Of a DNA stretch of 64,000 nt, positions 44,488 through 56,251 are shown piece by piece (within the stretch, counting starts at the first letter, position 1; each line of letters opens with the position of its first letter). The DNA lies in NCBI GenBank assembly GCA_032717465.1, contig CM064681.1:12344235-12408234 (forward strand). Direction: 5' to 3'. The notes beneath the pieces are model-generated. The model saw nothing but the letters and a program-made list of their open reading frames with translations, did not search any database and was not told where the DNA came from. The position numbers and the translations under genes are program-made. The DNA is from Coenobita brevimanus (lineage: Eukaryota; Arthropoda; Malacostraca; Decapoda; Coenobitidae).

Positions 44488-45085
44488 CTTGTCTCTAATC
44501 CGACAATTGGCTAGGTAGAAACTGTGGCATCGTCGCATGTAGGGGAAGTCCCGTGAGGGACAAAGCCTAAATGATCTGGATAAATTGGAAGGACCATAAA
44601 TCTGATGTGCGAAGTGCGAGGCTGAGAGGAAGACCATGAATAGGTTGGATGGAGAGTGTGAAGAGAGCGTTGGATACGAGAGGGATGTCTTTTGAGCAAG
44701 GAAGAGTGGCTGTGATTGATACAAATGACTGGAGAGAAATTGTGAATGAATAAATGATGACAGCCCTGAGGGGATATTCTGCCACATTTGGTCTGATCAG
44801 CTGATCATGTCAGGTGTGGGTAAGGTGTTGGGTCCATTATGATGTGGCAGAGGTAAACCAGTTCTGCAGTCGGGCCCTGCTGCGGATGTCACTGATTGCA
44901 CTGAGCAGTTGACCCTCATGCGGTGTGGTGTGGTGAGGATGTGTCCCTTCTCCCCTTGGGGCTAAGATGCGAATGAATGTGTTTGTGTGGATGAGTAAAT
45001 TGGGAGTGTGTCGTCCTGTCTTGGCTATCTCCCTTTCCTTAGGGGAAGCAGCCTAGGTATATAGATATAGGTAGATAGATTTCTG

Positions 45086-45229
45086 ATCTGATGCAAATTC
45101 AGAATGTAAAACACCCACAAACAAAGCCAGCCAGCCAACCTCACAACTGGAAACATTACCACTCCACTCAATTCGCAACACATGTGGGAAGCAAGTGGAG
45201 TGATAATGTTTTCAGTTGTGTGTGGGTAA
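45086..45229. other. Spacer
   Basis: Short spacer after the RTE LINE containing imperfect CCAGCCAACCTCACAACTGGAAAC words also seen near 45345. Nothing else identified. Confidence 0.4.
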
Positions 45230-45420
45230 ACAAGATATCTCGCGAACGGCTTAAGCTATCAACATGAAACTTTCAGGGTATCAAGATATGGCCAAAATCT
45301 TGGACGAGTTCGAAAATGGGCACTCGGGGTCAAGGCAAGCCAGCTAACCTCACAATTGAAAACATTACCATTCCCCTCGCTTCGAAAATGCGGGTGGTAA
45401 AAATTATGGAGGAGACTAAT
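45230..45420. repeat. Satellite fragment related to the 59.7-60.1 kb array
   Basis: Contains CTCGCGAACGGCTTAAGC, TATCAACATGAAACTTTCAG and GAAAATGGGCACTCGGGGTC, the same words as the array at 59.7 kb. Confidence 0.8.
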
Positions 45421-45439
45421 GTTTCCACAGGCCATTATT

Positions 45440-45695
45440 ATTCTTGATAATAATGTCGAATGTAAAATTTTGAGATGGTATTGCCATGTGGACTCATGGA
45501 GTGAATGAAGAATTAGATAATGACTGGTGGAGTATACAGTATGTGAATGAGTCGGAGGAAGATGCAGAGACTAAGGATGAGGTGGAGCGATATGGTGGAG
45601 AAATATGATAAGAGCGTTGTGAGATGAAAGTAAGGCTGCCTGAAGCTGGAGGACATGGCGACGTGGAGAAAATTTATTCATTCCCATGAACTTCA
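45440..45695 (+). pseudogene. RTE-type LINE, C-terminal fragment
   Basis: The plus strand reads RRKMQRLRMRWSDMVEKYDK and LEDMATWRKFIHS, the C-terminal block of RTE proteins. It is isolated and decayed. Confidence 0.55.
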
Positions 45696-47380
45696 GGGTT
45701 AAAGCATTTTACTAGAGACGGACAGACTTCCTCGTCACCTTGCTATATGGCGTGTTATGAGTAAAATGATCTTTGGTATTATAAAAAAAAAAAGACTTAC
45801 ATTATACTATGAAATGATTGTTAAGGTGTAGGGAGGGAAAAAGTGCATAAACAAGAGATGAATAAAACATTGAAACCAGGCAGCATTTAGAAAGGGAGGA
45901 GATTCTGCACTTACCTAACGATAGCAACAAATGCAATGTACTGATGAGTACAGAATTCTGAATCTCCTCCATCTGAAATGCTCACTTGTTTCTGTGCTTT
46001 AATTCATCTCTTGTTTCTGCACTTTTCCAACTCAGATCTCAACAATCAATTTAGAATAAAATATTTATTTTTAGTTTCTGTTTTTATGATAACTAGCTTC
46101 CAAATAATCATTAGCCATAGTATAAAGGGACTTTTAACTGTATGATAATCGCTACCACGATTAATGATACACTTTACCTAAAATGCTTATGTGGAATGGG
46201 GAAACACGAATTCGTGGACCTGAATACATTCTGAGAATAGATATGATACTAGTGAAAGTTTTTTGGTTATAACCCACATACTGTAGCTCTAATGCTATTC
46301 CTCGTATGAAAAGAAATACCCCAGATGTGAAAAAGCGTTTTAATGTGTATTTGGTTCTTGGACGATCTTTTATTTGGGAGTAATTACGTACAAAGAAAGA
46401 AAGAATGCAGATGAATAAAATCTGTAATTAATGGGACCCAATTTTGTGACTCCAAGAACGTTTTCCGGAACTTTTTGCGTATCTTTGGAATTATATGGCG
46501 AAGGTCTTTTACTCTAAATGCGTAAAACTGGGCTCCATGTTCGTTTCGTGCACGTGCCCCTATACTTTATATACGGGACGCCATTATGAACTTACGCCAT
46601 CCCTACATAATACGCATTACCCCGACAGCTGGTATGTTATCGTTCGTTGACCTGATACTTGAGATTTTTACCCTTTTGCAGAGTATTTCCTGTATCTTAT
46701 TCGAATGAATATTCGAAAAGACAATACTACAGATGAATATCATTTCTATATCATACCACCTAACGAGCACCATTTTCTAGTGTAAATGTCTTGTTACAGC
46801 TCAGTGAATGAGCTATACAACCTTCCTATTGAACTTCTTGTGACTGTCACTGTATTCCTGTGTTGTTGTTTGACAGAAAAAAAAAAAAAACTTCAGCTTT
46901 ATGTGCCTTCCATACCACTTTGTCTTTTTACTGGCACTATGTTCCAGCATGAAATTTTGCTACAGATCAGGGAAGACTGCTGTAGGTCAATGCTGTGGCT
47001 CTATATTCTTTCCATTACACTTCCTTGTGATATGCAACATAATGAAAAGGCTGTGTTACAGCTCAACTGTCAAGATGAATAGATGGCAATTCAGGTTATG
47101 TTAAGTGGACCGATTATGTTTGTGGAATCAAGAATCACAAATAGAAACTGTGACAGTTATGTCACCATGTTCAACGTTTTGTTTTACACAAAAGTCAGTT
47201 ATTACAGAAAATTGCCTATGGAAAATCTGTTCCAGTGTGTATACTACATATAAAAGTGATTCATTAGTTCCCCAATTTACTATGTCATTGGTATGGAAAA
47301 AGTCGTGTTATTTTGCAATATGTCACCAAAATATAACCAGAGCATATTATAATATACTGTATACAGTCCACGTCACTTAC
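45696..47380. other. No recognisable gene
   Basis: Intronic sequence downstream of TRPA exon B in gene sense. Frames at 46786-47082 and 46901-47104 overlap in different registers and have no recognisable domain or splice boundaries. Confidence 0.5.
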
Positions 47381-47657
47381 TTGACATAGTAAATGAAGCA
47401 CCCTAGCAGGACAACTGAGATGGTCTGTAAAATTAATGCAACCTCCACTACTCTCCTTGCATAGCGCCACCACTTGTGGTTGAGCCACGCCTCCACCAGA
47501 GGGTGCTGAAGAAGCCTCCGGCGTCTGTGATAAATCATGATGGTCACGGGGTGGACTTTCTTCCACTCAAGCCCGTCTGACCTCAGTTCCTCTGCCTCAA
47601 CACGGAGCTTAGCTATCCTATCACCGTTGTCAAGGCTTTCTTCAAAAGGACTGCTTC
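47381..47657 (-). CDS. TRPA-family cation channel, exon B (pre-TM1 and TM1)
   Basis: A 277-bp exon. The acceptor is TTTTTTTGCAG before 47657 and the donor is GTAAGT at 47380-47375. The first two bases GA complete a Gly codon started by the single G ending exon A; the exon ends with AA, completed to Lys by exon C. It encodes SSPFEESLDNGDRI, a charged helix-like stretch, then HPVTIMIYHRRRRLLQHPLV and LNHKWWRYARR, then VVEVALILQTISVVLLGCFI, the first membrane span. The HP-x-x-x-M, RR-x-LL-x-HP and KW-x-x-Y order just before TM1 is characteristic of TRPA channels and is the main basis for the family call. Confidence 0.88.
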
Positions 47658-47838
47658 CTGCAAAAAAATGTAACATATGAACAAAACAGATGTTCATTTT
47701 TAATTACTTGAGGAAAACAATGAGTGCTTCCCTAACTTTACAAAAATGTGTATATAAAAAACGTGAACTAGCATATATATGGCTAAATATGCAGTTTAAA
47801 ACTTCCCCTGGGCAGCTATGTTTTCCATATATATACTC

Positions 47839-47840
<2 letters not shown>

Positions 47841-47908
<68 letters not shown>
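47841..47908. repeat. (TA)n microsatellite
   Basis: About 68 bp of alternating TA. Confidence 0.95.
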
Positions 47909-47910
<2 letters not shown>

Positions 47911-48012
47911 CCAAGGGAAAAAAATAATCCAATTTTCATTGGAATAATGTGACTAATTTCAGGATAACACATGCCATCATGAAACCTACCCAGTTAAACT
48001 AAGCTCTTTCAA

Positions 48013-48175
48013 TCTATCTATCTATTGCCAGACGCCTTAATCCCGTAAAAGGTGGCCACAAACAAATCGCCTCCATGTCGCCGTCCCCCGCCATTTCACT
48101 GCCCTGCTCCCAGCTCACACCCCCTTCCCTCATATACCTCTCCACTCCATCCCTTCATCACATACCTTGGCCTTA
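48013..48175 (-). mobile_element. RTE LINE, 3'-end fragment with (TAGA)n tail
   Basis: The plus strand shows TATCTATCTAT followed by the reverse complement of an RTE 3' end (GCCAGACGCCTTAATCCCG), as at 14.35 and 50.26 kb. Only about 160 bp remain, a strongly 5'-truncated copy. Confidence 0.8.
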
Positions 48176-49072
48176 CTATCGATAAATGCTCAAAGCAGTG
48201 TGAAAGCATTAACATATAAGTGGTAAAAAAAAGTATCGATAACTGAATAGCGAGCCTACAGTAAAGAACGAATTCTATGTATGCACAGTTGGAGAAATTT
48301 CCGCGCGGGACACTGTGTAGATGGCAGCAGCAGCGACAGACAGAAATGATCTGGTAACAGTGCTGGGGGTGAAGCAGGGGGTGGGAGTTGCGGGGAAGGT
48401 GAGTGATGGGGGAGAGGGGGGTGGTGGTGGGGGTAGGTGAGTGTTAGGGAGAAGTTAAGTAGCCAGTAATTGTGTCAACAAACTCTGCGTAGATAATCAT
48501 TCCAATACGATTTTTCTATTAATAATAAAAAGTAGTGGCAACAAGCTGCTAATGATGGTTCAGTATTTGATGGAATAAGTTCAATACCCATGCAAACAGC
48601 TATCGCCAATACCTAACCTTATCCTTCGCCTCCGTTATTCCGTCCCCTCATAGGAAAGCTTTCTATTGCTGACCGAGAATTTACAAATATTTAGAAATGA
48701 TTTCTACTGCATCTCATGCAAGTTGCTTAACAAAGTCACTGTAATTTTCATTGCAACTTGTATTGAATACCGAATCTAATATCCTGTAATAGTCCATTTT
48801 ATATTTGTATGAGTCAATTACTGTTAGGGCCGAATGCTGGCAGACTAAGGAAAATACATCCTTGAGACTGACGGTGTAATTTGTTATCCTTTCATAGTCG
48901 TACAGGCACTTACCCTGCTTACGGATGAATGAGCCAGGCCTTCATACCAGGCTATAAATTTAGGCATACTCCAGTCAACACTTTCTTAGGGCCAATCCCT
49001 CAAATATTAATAGGCCTATATAACTTTATGCTCATGTGCATACGTATGTGATTATACGAGTATTAAACGTGC

Positions 49073-49077
<5 letters not shown>

Positions 49078-49147
<70 letters not shown>
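49078..49147. repeat. (CT)n microsatellite
   Basis: About 70 bp of TC repeats. Confidence 0.97.
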
Positions 49148-49148
<1 letters not shown>

Positions 49149-49437
49149 GCAGTAGATTACCTTACAGTCAAACAGGTAACCTTTCGGTTGGCCGGAATAA
49201 GATACAATCAGTCTATTTTTCAGTTGTCATCTGAAGTGAATACGGACATAATGTCGCTATTAATGATGATGATATATTTGACAAAATACACACGACACAC
49301 ACAAAATTACCAGCAATGTGAAAGACTTGTATTGCTACAAACTGTGCATGCACCTAACGTTTTACAAAATATTCGTAATGCAATATCTACAAACGTGCTA
49401 GCAGAAGTGGTCGCCCCGTCCACACAATTGTTCTAAC
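49148..49437. other. No recognisable gene
   Basis: Interior of the inverted-repeat element. The 82-residue frame at 49188-49436 (plus) has no recognised domain. Confidence 0.4.

Positions 49438-49523
<86 letters not shown>
49438..49523. repeat. (CA)n microsatellite
   Basis: About 86 bp of CA with one interruption. Confidence 0.97.
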
Positions 49524-49524
<1 letters not shown>

Positions 49525-50069
49525 CGCTAATGACTGACCTGAAAAGGTCTAGGTCTGGTTTATGCTAAAAATTAGTTTGTGGCAAACGGCCAACATGTGC
49601 TTACGATTTAGGAAATATATCAAATTCACACTGACAGCTAACAAAGATGCATTTGTCTTAAAATCTGACATACTTTAATGCCTTTTGGGGTAAAAAATAC
49701 TAATGGTTGGCTGAAACAACGAAGAATTTGAATATTAGGTATATACTTTATCTTCCATACACTACAAATATACGTTACAATTAAGGATGTTTGAGCAACT
49801 TTTCTAAGACGTATCTGAGGTAAACGTCTGATATTAGTCTCTGTTAGCCTACAATAGGGATGTTATAGATACCGAAGAGGGGCGAGTCATTATATAGGGT
49901 TACGTGTTGGTGATGTCTGTGTGTTTATAACAGCCTTGCATGATCATTGAATTGGCCATTTCTCATCATGTCATGAACCATCACCTTACAGCTTGTTGCT
50001 ACTTCGTGTGTTCCCCTATCATAAAAAGACATTCATTCAAAATAAAAGCAAATTATGTTACGACACTAA
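49524..50069. other. No recognisable gene
   Basis: Remaining interior of the inverted-repeat element. No long frame and no motif. Confidence 0.5.
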
Positions 50070-50243
50070 ATGGTTACTAAGTCTCTCCCTAACACTCCGC
50101 TACCCACACTCCCATCCCTCCCAGCACACAGCTACTCCCACTACCACCCATCCCTCACGTCCCACCCCTCCCACCACGAAGCTACCCCCATTATCCCCCA
50201 AACCCTCACCTACCCCGCACGTCCCATCCCTCCTTTACCCCCA

Positions 50244-53193
50244 ACACTGTTCTATCTATCTATCTATTGCCAGACGCCTTAATCCCGTACGGGGTGGCCA
50301 CAAACAAATCGTCTCCACGTCGCCCTGTCCCCTGCCATTTCACTGCCCTGCTCCCAACTCACACACCCCTCTTAAATACCTCTCCACTCCATCCCTCCAT
50401 CTCATCCTCGGCCTCCTCCTCCCTCTCCCCCTCCTCCACCTCACTCACACACTCCTCGTCAGTCTCTCACCCTCCATCCTCTCCGCATGGCCAAACCACC
50501 TCAGTGTGTTCCTCCTAACGCTTCCTATCAGAAACACATCCACACAACAACGCTCCTTTATATCCTCATTTGTCAGCCTCTCTCCATGCGACTCCACAGG
50601 CTGCTCTTTAATAACATTTCCACTGCTCTCACTCTTGACTTGTGTCCTTCCAACAACGTCCAAGCTTCACTTCCATACGCTAGAGTTGGTATCACAATAC
50701 TGTCATGTAGTAACTTTTTCACTTCCATGCTCACTTCCCTGTTCATTATCACTGCTTTCAAGAAACCAGCAACCTTTCTTCCTTGTTATACCCTTTCAAG
50801 CACTTCATCCTCCAAATTTCCATCCTTACTCATCGCACTACCCAAATACTTAAACGTACTCACATTTTCCATTTCCTCACCATCCAACCTCACTGTACAT
50901 TCACTGACTTCACCTCTCTCAAAGACCATCACTTTACCCTTCCCTACATTCACCTTTAGATTCCGTTTCTTCCACACTCTCCCAAACTCATCCACCAAGC
51001 CTTGCAGCTCCCCTTCGTCTTCACTTAACAACATAGTATCATCTGCAAACAACAGTACAGGGAGTTTCCAAACATTACCCTCTCTCACTTGGGCCACTCC
51101 AACATCCACTGCCCTACCTTGCATCTCTTTTATTACCCCATCCATTTACAGATTGAACAACCATGGAGACATGACATATCCCTGTTTCAACCCAACCTTC
51201 AAAGAGAAAAATTCACTCAGTTCATCCTCGACACGCACTGCAGCCTTAGCACCATCATACATACTCTTCACACCTACTCCATATATTCGTATTCTTAATA
51301 CTTTCCACAATCCTTGTCTATCCACCCTGTCATACGCTTTCTCCAAATTCGTGAAGGCCGTATACAACTTCTTTCCCTTCTCTAGAAACTTTTCCACTAA
51401 AGATCTAAGAATGAATATCTGATCTACACAACCTCTTCCCTTCCTAAAGCCTCCCTGTTCTTCTCCAACTAATTCCACTGTTATTCCCCTAACTCTGTCA
51501 ATAAGTATCCTACCATACACTTTTTCTATTACACTAAGAAGACAAATGCCCCTATGATTACCACACACTTCTTTTTCCCCTTTTCCTTTGTACAAGGGAA
51601 TAATTATACCTGACATCCAATCCTCCGGGACTCTACCTTCCTCCCAGGCCAATCTGCACATCTTCCACCTCCATTCTACTACCATCTCTCCCTCATGCTT
51701 CATCATTTCACCATACACTCAATTAATTCTTTGGGCTCTCCCCAGTTTGACTTTCTTCATTGCTTCCACAACTTCTATCCTACTGATTTCTTCCTGTCTT
51801 CTCACCTCCTTCCTTCTCCCGGCCATTCTCCAGCAACTTATACTCGCATTACTTCCATTCTATGTTCAACAATTCCTTAAAGTGTTCTCTCCATCTGCTC
51901 ACTTTTTCTCCCTTCCCCACTAGTAATCTACATTTTTATCTTTCACTCCCCTACTAATTTCACCGCCACCCTGTTTTACTCTCTTCACCTCCTTCCAGAA
52001 CATTTTCTTACAGTCCCTCCACTTTACACTCAAATTCCTTCCAAATTCCTCATCCATTCTCTTCCTACTTTCTCTTACTAATATTTTCACCTCTCTCTTC
52101 CTTTCTACATATAACTCTCTCTTCCGCCTCTCAACTTCTTCCACTCCCCCATTTCTCACCCATTCATTGTATGCTTCTTCTTTTGTGTCACAGCCTGTTT
52201 CATTTCTTCATTCCACAATCCTGTTCCTTGCACCCCCTTCCGTCTGCGCATATTTCTTCTGTGAATATCTTGCACACACCTTCCATATCCCCCATCTGCC
52301 CCAATACATATTTATCCAATCGTTCCTCCCCTTCTTTCTTATATTCTGCCTTTTTCTCATCCTCTTGTAACTTTTCCACTCTCCTTCCTACTGCTCCTTC
52401 CTCCCGTCCTTCCCTTCTTCTATTTCTCCATCTTACTTGGATCTTGATTCTAGCCACCACCAAGCAGTGGTCAGAAAGTCCACTTCCCCAACCTCTATAA
52501 GCACTTACATCCATTACACATCTTCGCATCCTTTCATCCACACACACATAATCGATCATTGCCATCCTTTCATTTAGTTCACCACCCACTCTTCTCATCA
52601 CTCACCATCTATACCTGTGGATCATTTTGTGCCTGAAGAGGGTATTAGCTATTACCAATCCCCTCCCGGCACAGATGTCCACTAACGCACTGTCATTCTC
52701 ATCTATCTCAGCAGGCACACCCCACTCACCAACTATTCCATCCACCTTCACATTCCCTACTTTACCATTCATATCTCTAATAAAAGACACTCTCCCATTC
52801 CTTCCATACTTTTCCTTGCACACTTCCACATTTGTTCAGAACTCTTCTCTCACTCTGCTTGCACGATCTTGCTTTGGCACATACACGCACACAATCGCCC
52901 ACATTTGTATTCTAACTTTCAATCTTACCCACACAATCCTTGAGCCAACTGATCCATACTCTCTTATGTTCTTCTTCCATCTTTTACTCACAACAATACA
53001 CACTCGTTCTTTTGCCCTCTCATTCTCACCTGCTCCTGCACATATACCCCATCCATACTCCCATTCTCTCACACTCTCTCCTCTCCATTTAGTTTCAGTT
53101 ACTCCACATACATCCACTTTCGCACCCTCAAGCCACTGGACAATCTCTCTCTCTTTCACCTCATCATTCGCACCCCTTACATTCCAACAACAT
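50244..53193 (-). mobile_element. RTE-clade LINE, near full length (copy R5)
   Basis: Minus-strand LINE of about 2.95 kb with the (TAGA)n 3' tail at 50244-50260 of the plus strand. It is inserted within the right arm of the inverted-repeat element. Near-identical words CACTGTT (left, ending about 50243) and CATTGTT (right, about 53191-53197) flank it and fit a target-site duplication when compared with the uninterrupted left arm at 48.35 kb. The family is closely related to the copies at 14.3 and 62.3 kb and to the 36-kb relic. Confidence 0.85.
50445..53159 (-). pseudogene. RTE endonuclease-reverse transcriptase gene (copy R5), broken
   Basis: Endonuclease fragments run in one frame from 53159 to 52200 with two in-frame stops (VTETKWRGESVREWEYGWG; VGNVKVDGIVGEWGVPAEID; LSDHCLVVARIKI). 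Reverse transcriptase: 51718-51146 (RVPEDWMSGIIIPLYKGKGE; AFTNLEKAYDRVDRQGLWK; LKQGYVMSPWLFNL) and, after one in-frame stop, 51145-50786 (LLFADDTMLLSEDEGEL). C-terminal pieces lie at 50761-50573 and 50663-50445 (LRWFGHAERM). The FADD box is intact. The gene is inactive through stops and frameshifts. Confidence 0.87.
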
Positions 53194-53270
53194 TGTTACC
53201 AGATCAAATTATTTTCCGCTCCTGCTGCCTTCTACGCTGTGTCCCGTGCGGAAATTTCTCCAACTGTACT

Positions 53271-53548
53271 AAGCTAATAGCCTAATGATCAGATTTGATT
53301 CAGAAAACAATGAAGCTTCAGGGCATCATTGCAATCATCGATGAAACACTTCGAAACTGGGGACTCTAAGAACTACAGCTTTTAGGTGTACAATTTATAC
53401 TAGGGCTTCTCTCCTGTGATCCTAGAGAAACTATTATTATTATTATTATTTCCCATGAAACTAACATATTCTCAGGTTTAATTTCCCTTCTGAATATCCA
53501 CTCACTCAATGTAGTGCTGCTTTCGATATCTAGCCCTTTCCTCTCTTC
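53271..53548. other. Spacer
   Basis: Short non-coding stretch with an (ATT)n run near 53433-53450. Confidence 0.5.
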
Positions 53549-53938
53549 CTTCCTCTTCTGTCTTTCCGTCATTCATTCCTCTTCTTTCTCCCTACGGGTC
53601 ACTTTACACTCCCTTTTCTGTCTTTCCATCACTCTTTCCTCTTCCTTCTGCCAAATGGTTTCTTGTACACCAAGAAACCATTAACTACGCTGGGTGGTAA
53701 CCATATAACCAAATTGTGGCGCCTGGCGGTTTAGTGGGCAATTAAGGCGCTCCAATCAGGTAAAGCCTGTGTAAGCTTACATCCAAGGGATGGTTGGGGT
53801 TATTGCTCACGTTATGCCACTCCGATATGGGTGAGGCTGGTCACTCTTAAATGTCAGCACCAACTTGCTTAACCCCGGGCTCCTACACTCCTCGTGGGGC
53901 GACACTGGATTGGATGATGGATGGATGGATGGATGGAT
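53549..53938 (+). mobile_element. tRNA-derived SINE, copy 2
   Basis: Same family as 8247-8650. It has a pyrimidine-rich head, the hairpin AAATGGTTTCTTG / CAAGAAACCATT (53653-53682), an A box in the form TGGCGGTTTAGTGG, a degenerate B box (GCTTACATCC), the common body ending CCCCGGGCTCCTACAC and TCCTCGTGGGGCGAC, and a (GGAT)n tail at about 53914-53938. The tail shows that the family ends in short GATG/GGAT repeats. Confidence 0.78.
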
Positions 53939-54145
53939 ATAAATTTATTAAACTAATACAACTATATTTCCTAATGCACTTCTTGTTCATAATCCGTCTC
54001 TCTTATTGCACGTACTCTTTTAACTATAGTAGTACTGGTCGTCTAGGCCAAGACACCTCTGCTGTTGGGTTGCTGGTGGCAAAACGGAACAAAGCTAAAC
54101 GACAACTTGTGCTCCTTAATGTATTTCATTAATAAGAATGAGTTT

Positions 54146-54266
<121 letters not shown>

Positions 54267-54359
54267 ACAATGTTACTCAAAAATTCTTTGCCTTATTTTA
54301 ACTTGGAAGGGTCGAGGAATAGTTCACGAGAATTTTTTTTCCCTTTTATTAAGAGCAAT

Positions 54360-55330
54360 AATTCGAAGGAAGAGTCACTGGGCTAGCTCAAACGTTCACC
54401 CAACAAAATCAACTTTAAATTTGTATCCGACTGAAAAAAAAAAAAAAAAAAAAAAGACCGGGGGAATGACTGAGAGTAAGGCGAGTATGAAGTGATTCAA
54501 TTCTGAGAGCAAGATCACAAGGCACGGTGAAACGTCGATCCATTTGTGGGATAATTAACTAAACAACTTAGTTGTTATAACCGTATTTGGCGGAATGGCT
54601 GATGGTCAGCCAAGGAGTAATTTTTGTTTTTTTTAGACCAACAGGTCTCAGGGCAATGTCAACTTAGAGTTTATATCCAATTTAAACCCAACTTTGTGGA
54701 AAGGCAGAGAGGTAAGGCAAGAATAAATGGATTCGATTCTGCACAATCAACCAGAAAGTTAGAGGTAAAGTTAAAATGCCCGGGTTACAAGACAAAATTA
54801 GATCATTTGTAGTCAGATCTGAATCGCAGCAGAAGTGTTAAGGATCTGCCAAGAACAAAGAGATTCAGATTTGAGAACAGTTATTCAAAGGAAAAGGTCG
54901 CTAGGTAAGGTCAAATTTCAAACTGTGTGTTTGTGAGTAAACTACGTAACTAAAACAGTTTTGATATGATTTGGATCATACCTGGTGCCAGACCTGATAA
55001 TCCAAATGGTTTAATTACTGCTTTGAGAACAACAGTTCAAAGATCAAGGCCATATGGCAAAGTCAACTTAGAATTCTTATTCGGTGTTGACTAACCTTTG
55101 TAGATAGATTCTGGTTTAAATAAGGATGAAGTGACTAGTTTTTGAGAACACTCAGCCAATGATAAGGTCACTGGGTAAGATCACAAATAAGGGTCACTGG
55201 AAAAAGTCAACTAAAACAATTATAATTTGATCTGGAAAAAAAAAAAAAATGGTGGATGGGTGTAGAAAACATGAAGTAAATCGATTTTGAGAATATTTCG
55301 TAGGTCAAGGTCACTGGGCAAATTCATATA
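54360..55330. repeat. Very degenerate satellite with AAGGTCACTGGG words
   Basis: Related phrases recur at roughly 110-180 bp spacing: AAGAGTCACTGGGC, CAAGATCACAAGGCA, CAGGTCTCAGGGCAA, AAGGTCGCTAGGTAAGGTCA, AGATCAAGGCCATATGGCAA, AAGGTCACTGGGTAAGATCA and CAAGGTCACTGGGCAAATTC. Each is followed by sequence like GTCAACTTAGAATTCTTAT. A-runs interrupt it (54433-54454, 55235-55248). Confidence 0.65.
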
Positions 55331-55864
55331 TTCGGCTCTTGGACAAGTTGGTGGTCGTGGGTGTTGCACTCTCGGATTACTTCTTGTTCATTTATGCTAC
55401 CACCTGATAATCTATGCTACTACCTGATAATTTTGTTTCCTCAAGGCAGACTTTGCATCAGTAGGGGTTTGTTAACCTCCTCTCCAAAAAGACCCTCCTA
55501 AATCTAACAAAATAGTATGGCAGAATCAAGAAATGACACAAAAGTCTCGATACTGAGGAGGTTAATTACTATGGGGTAGGGGTTGTCTGAAAATATGAAA
55601 CCGAAAGTAAATAAAAAAAAAATAAATACCTGTCTTTGCATTTGATGAATAAGCAGAATTTACTGGAAGTTTCTCAGTGTTTCTCGTATTTTTACTGTTA
55701 CGTGTCAGAGTTGCCAGTTAGCCTGCTATTTGTGAGCAGAGGTATTTTGTAAAGTTATACATTAAATTTAAGGCTCTTTTTCTCTATAATGTTTTTATTA
55801 ATGTGATTGTTGAATTATGTAATTTTATCCCAGTTTGTATGCTAAACAATTTAGTGTTAAGAAG
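55331..55864. other. No recognisable gene
   Basis: Mixed sequence. Nothing identified. Confidence 0.4.
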
Positions 55865-55900
55865 TGAAAAAAAAAAAAAAAAAAAAAACTCTGGGATATT

Positions 55901-56251
55901 TTGGATGTCTCCGAGTTTGCAACTGTCGTAAATGTTGCTCCCTCGAGAATGCACGAGGACTTTGGAGAAGTAGTATATCACTCTAGAATACTGGAAGCTT
56001 TTATAAGGATGGGGATGAGACTAGAGCAGTTTGTCAGTTTTCGGTTCAGTCTGAGTGTACTTAAGTGTACTGTAAATGCAGTTGGTGAAGATTGTATAGC
56101 TCCAGTACTTGAGAAAACAGTGAAGTTGGCAAGCATTAAGTGTTACTATCTGGAAAATGAAGACAGTGAACTTAAGAAGCCAGTGTTTATTTACAACACC
56201 TCAGCTGGTCTAGTTGCACACCGAAAGGCTGACCAAGGGACGAACAACTGA
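55901..56251 (+). other. Unidentified open frame, 116 residues
   Basis: The frame begins MDVSEFATVVNVAPSRMHED and ends GLVAHRKADQGTNN. Its composition is protein-like (mixed, not low-complexity), and an AATAAA lies about 220 bp after the stop (near 56468). There is no recognised domain, no clear splice acceptor at its start, and an A run (55867-55889) sits just upstream. It could be a fragment of a retrocopy, a transposon exon, or chance. I do not assign a function. Confidence 0.2.

Larger units (their letters stand above)
42801..44598. mobile_element. Long-TIR DNA transposon with TA target duplication
   Basis: The element is 42803-44596 (1,794 bp). The left end TGGTCCTTAAAATTTATCCA and the right end in reverse complement, TGGTCCTTCCAATTTATCCA, begin inverted repeats that stay similar for about 80 bp. 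TA flanks both ends (42801-42802 and 44597-44598). Removing the element and one TA restores the LINE reading VKKITKSDVRSARLRG. TA duplication is typical of Tc1/mariner, but the termini and interior do not show a recognised mariner transposase, so superfamily is left open. It contains two short coding remnants, (TA)n and (GA)n tracts, and a further inverted repeat. Confidence 0.85.
39340..44750 (+). pseudogene. RTE endonuclease-reverse transcriptase gene, interrupted
   Basis: Endonuclease: IGSMNVRGCSTIEAKREEI (about 39343), FSLSETKMKGKG and VVLIGDLNARVGNV (about 39748). Reverse transcriptase: KTGKAAGMDGCAVECLKGG and ACVVPLYKGKGDKYECTSFR (41390-41728), GVRLRQGCVISPWLFNIYMD (about 42041), then LLFADYTALVADS (about 42187). 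The active-site box is FADY instead of FADD. The C-terminal block LRWFGHMERM is at about 42745, and after the DNA transposon comes RGRPMNRWMESVKRAL (about 44630). Stops, frameshifts and two insertions make it inactive. Confidence 0.83.
39190..45085 (+). mobile_element. RTE-clade LINE (second family) with two nested insertions
   Basis: Plus-strand LINE whose own sequence is 39190-40736, 41431-42802 and 44597-45085 (about 3.4 kb). The 5' region carries GGCGACTAAAAGGGG at about 39223-39237, as in the other RTE family. The coding region follows, and the 3' end has a GATA-like tail (about 45055-45082). The first gap holds a 694-bp insert and the second a 1,794-bp DNA transposon. Removal of each restores the coding sense. 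Confidence 0.85.
48281..53270. mobile_element. Long inverted-repeat element containing an RTE LINE
   Basis: The left arm 48281-48470 (ACAGTTGGAGAAATTTCCGC, then GATCTGGTAACAGTG and a G-rich stretch) is repeated in inverted orientation at 53194-53270 and 50070-50243. The right arm is split by the RTE LINE at 50244-53193. Without the LINE the element is about 2.0 kb, with arms of about 190 bp. No coding region is evident between the arms, and no outer target duplication was found. Class unknown. Confidence 0.7.

Noticed and set aside
46786..47104. 98- and 67-residue overlapping plus-strand frames
   Set aside because: Different registers over the same sequence, no domain, no splice sites. They lie in the TRPA intron opposite to the gene.
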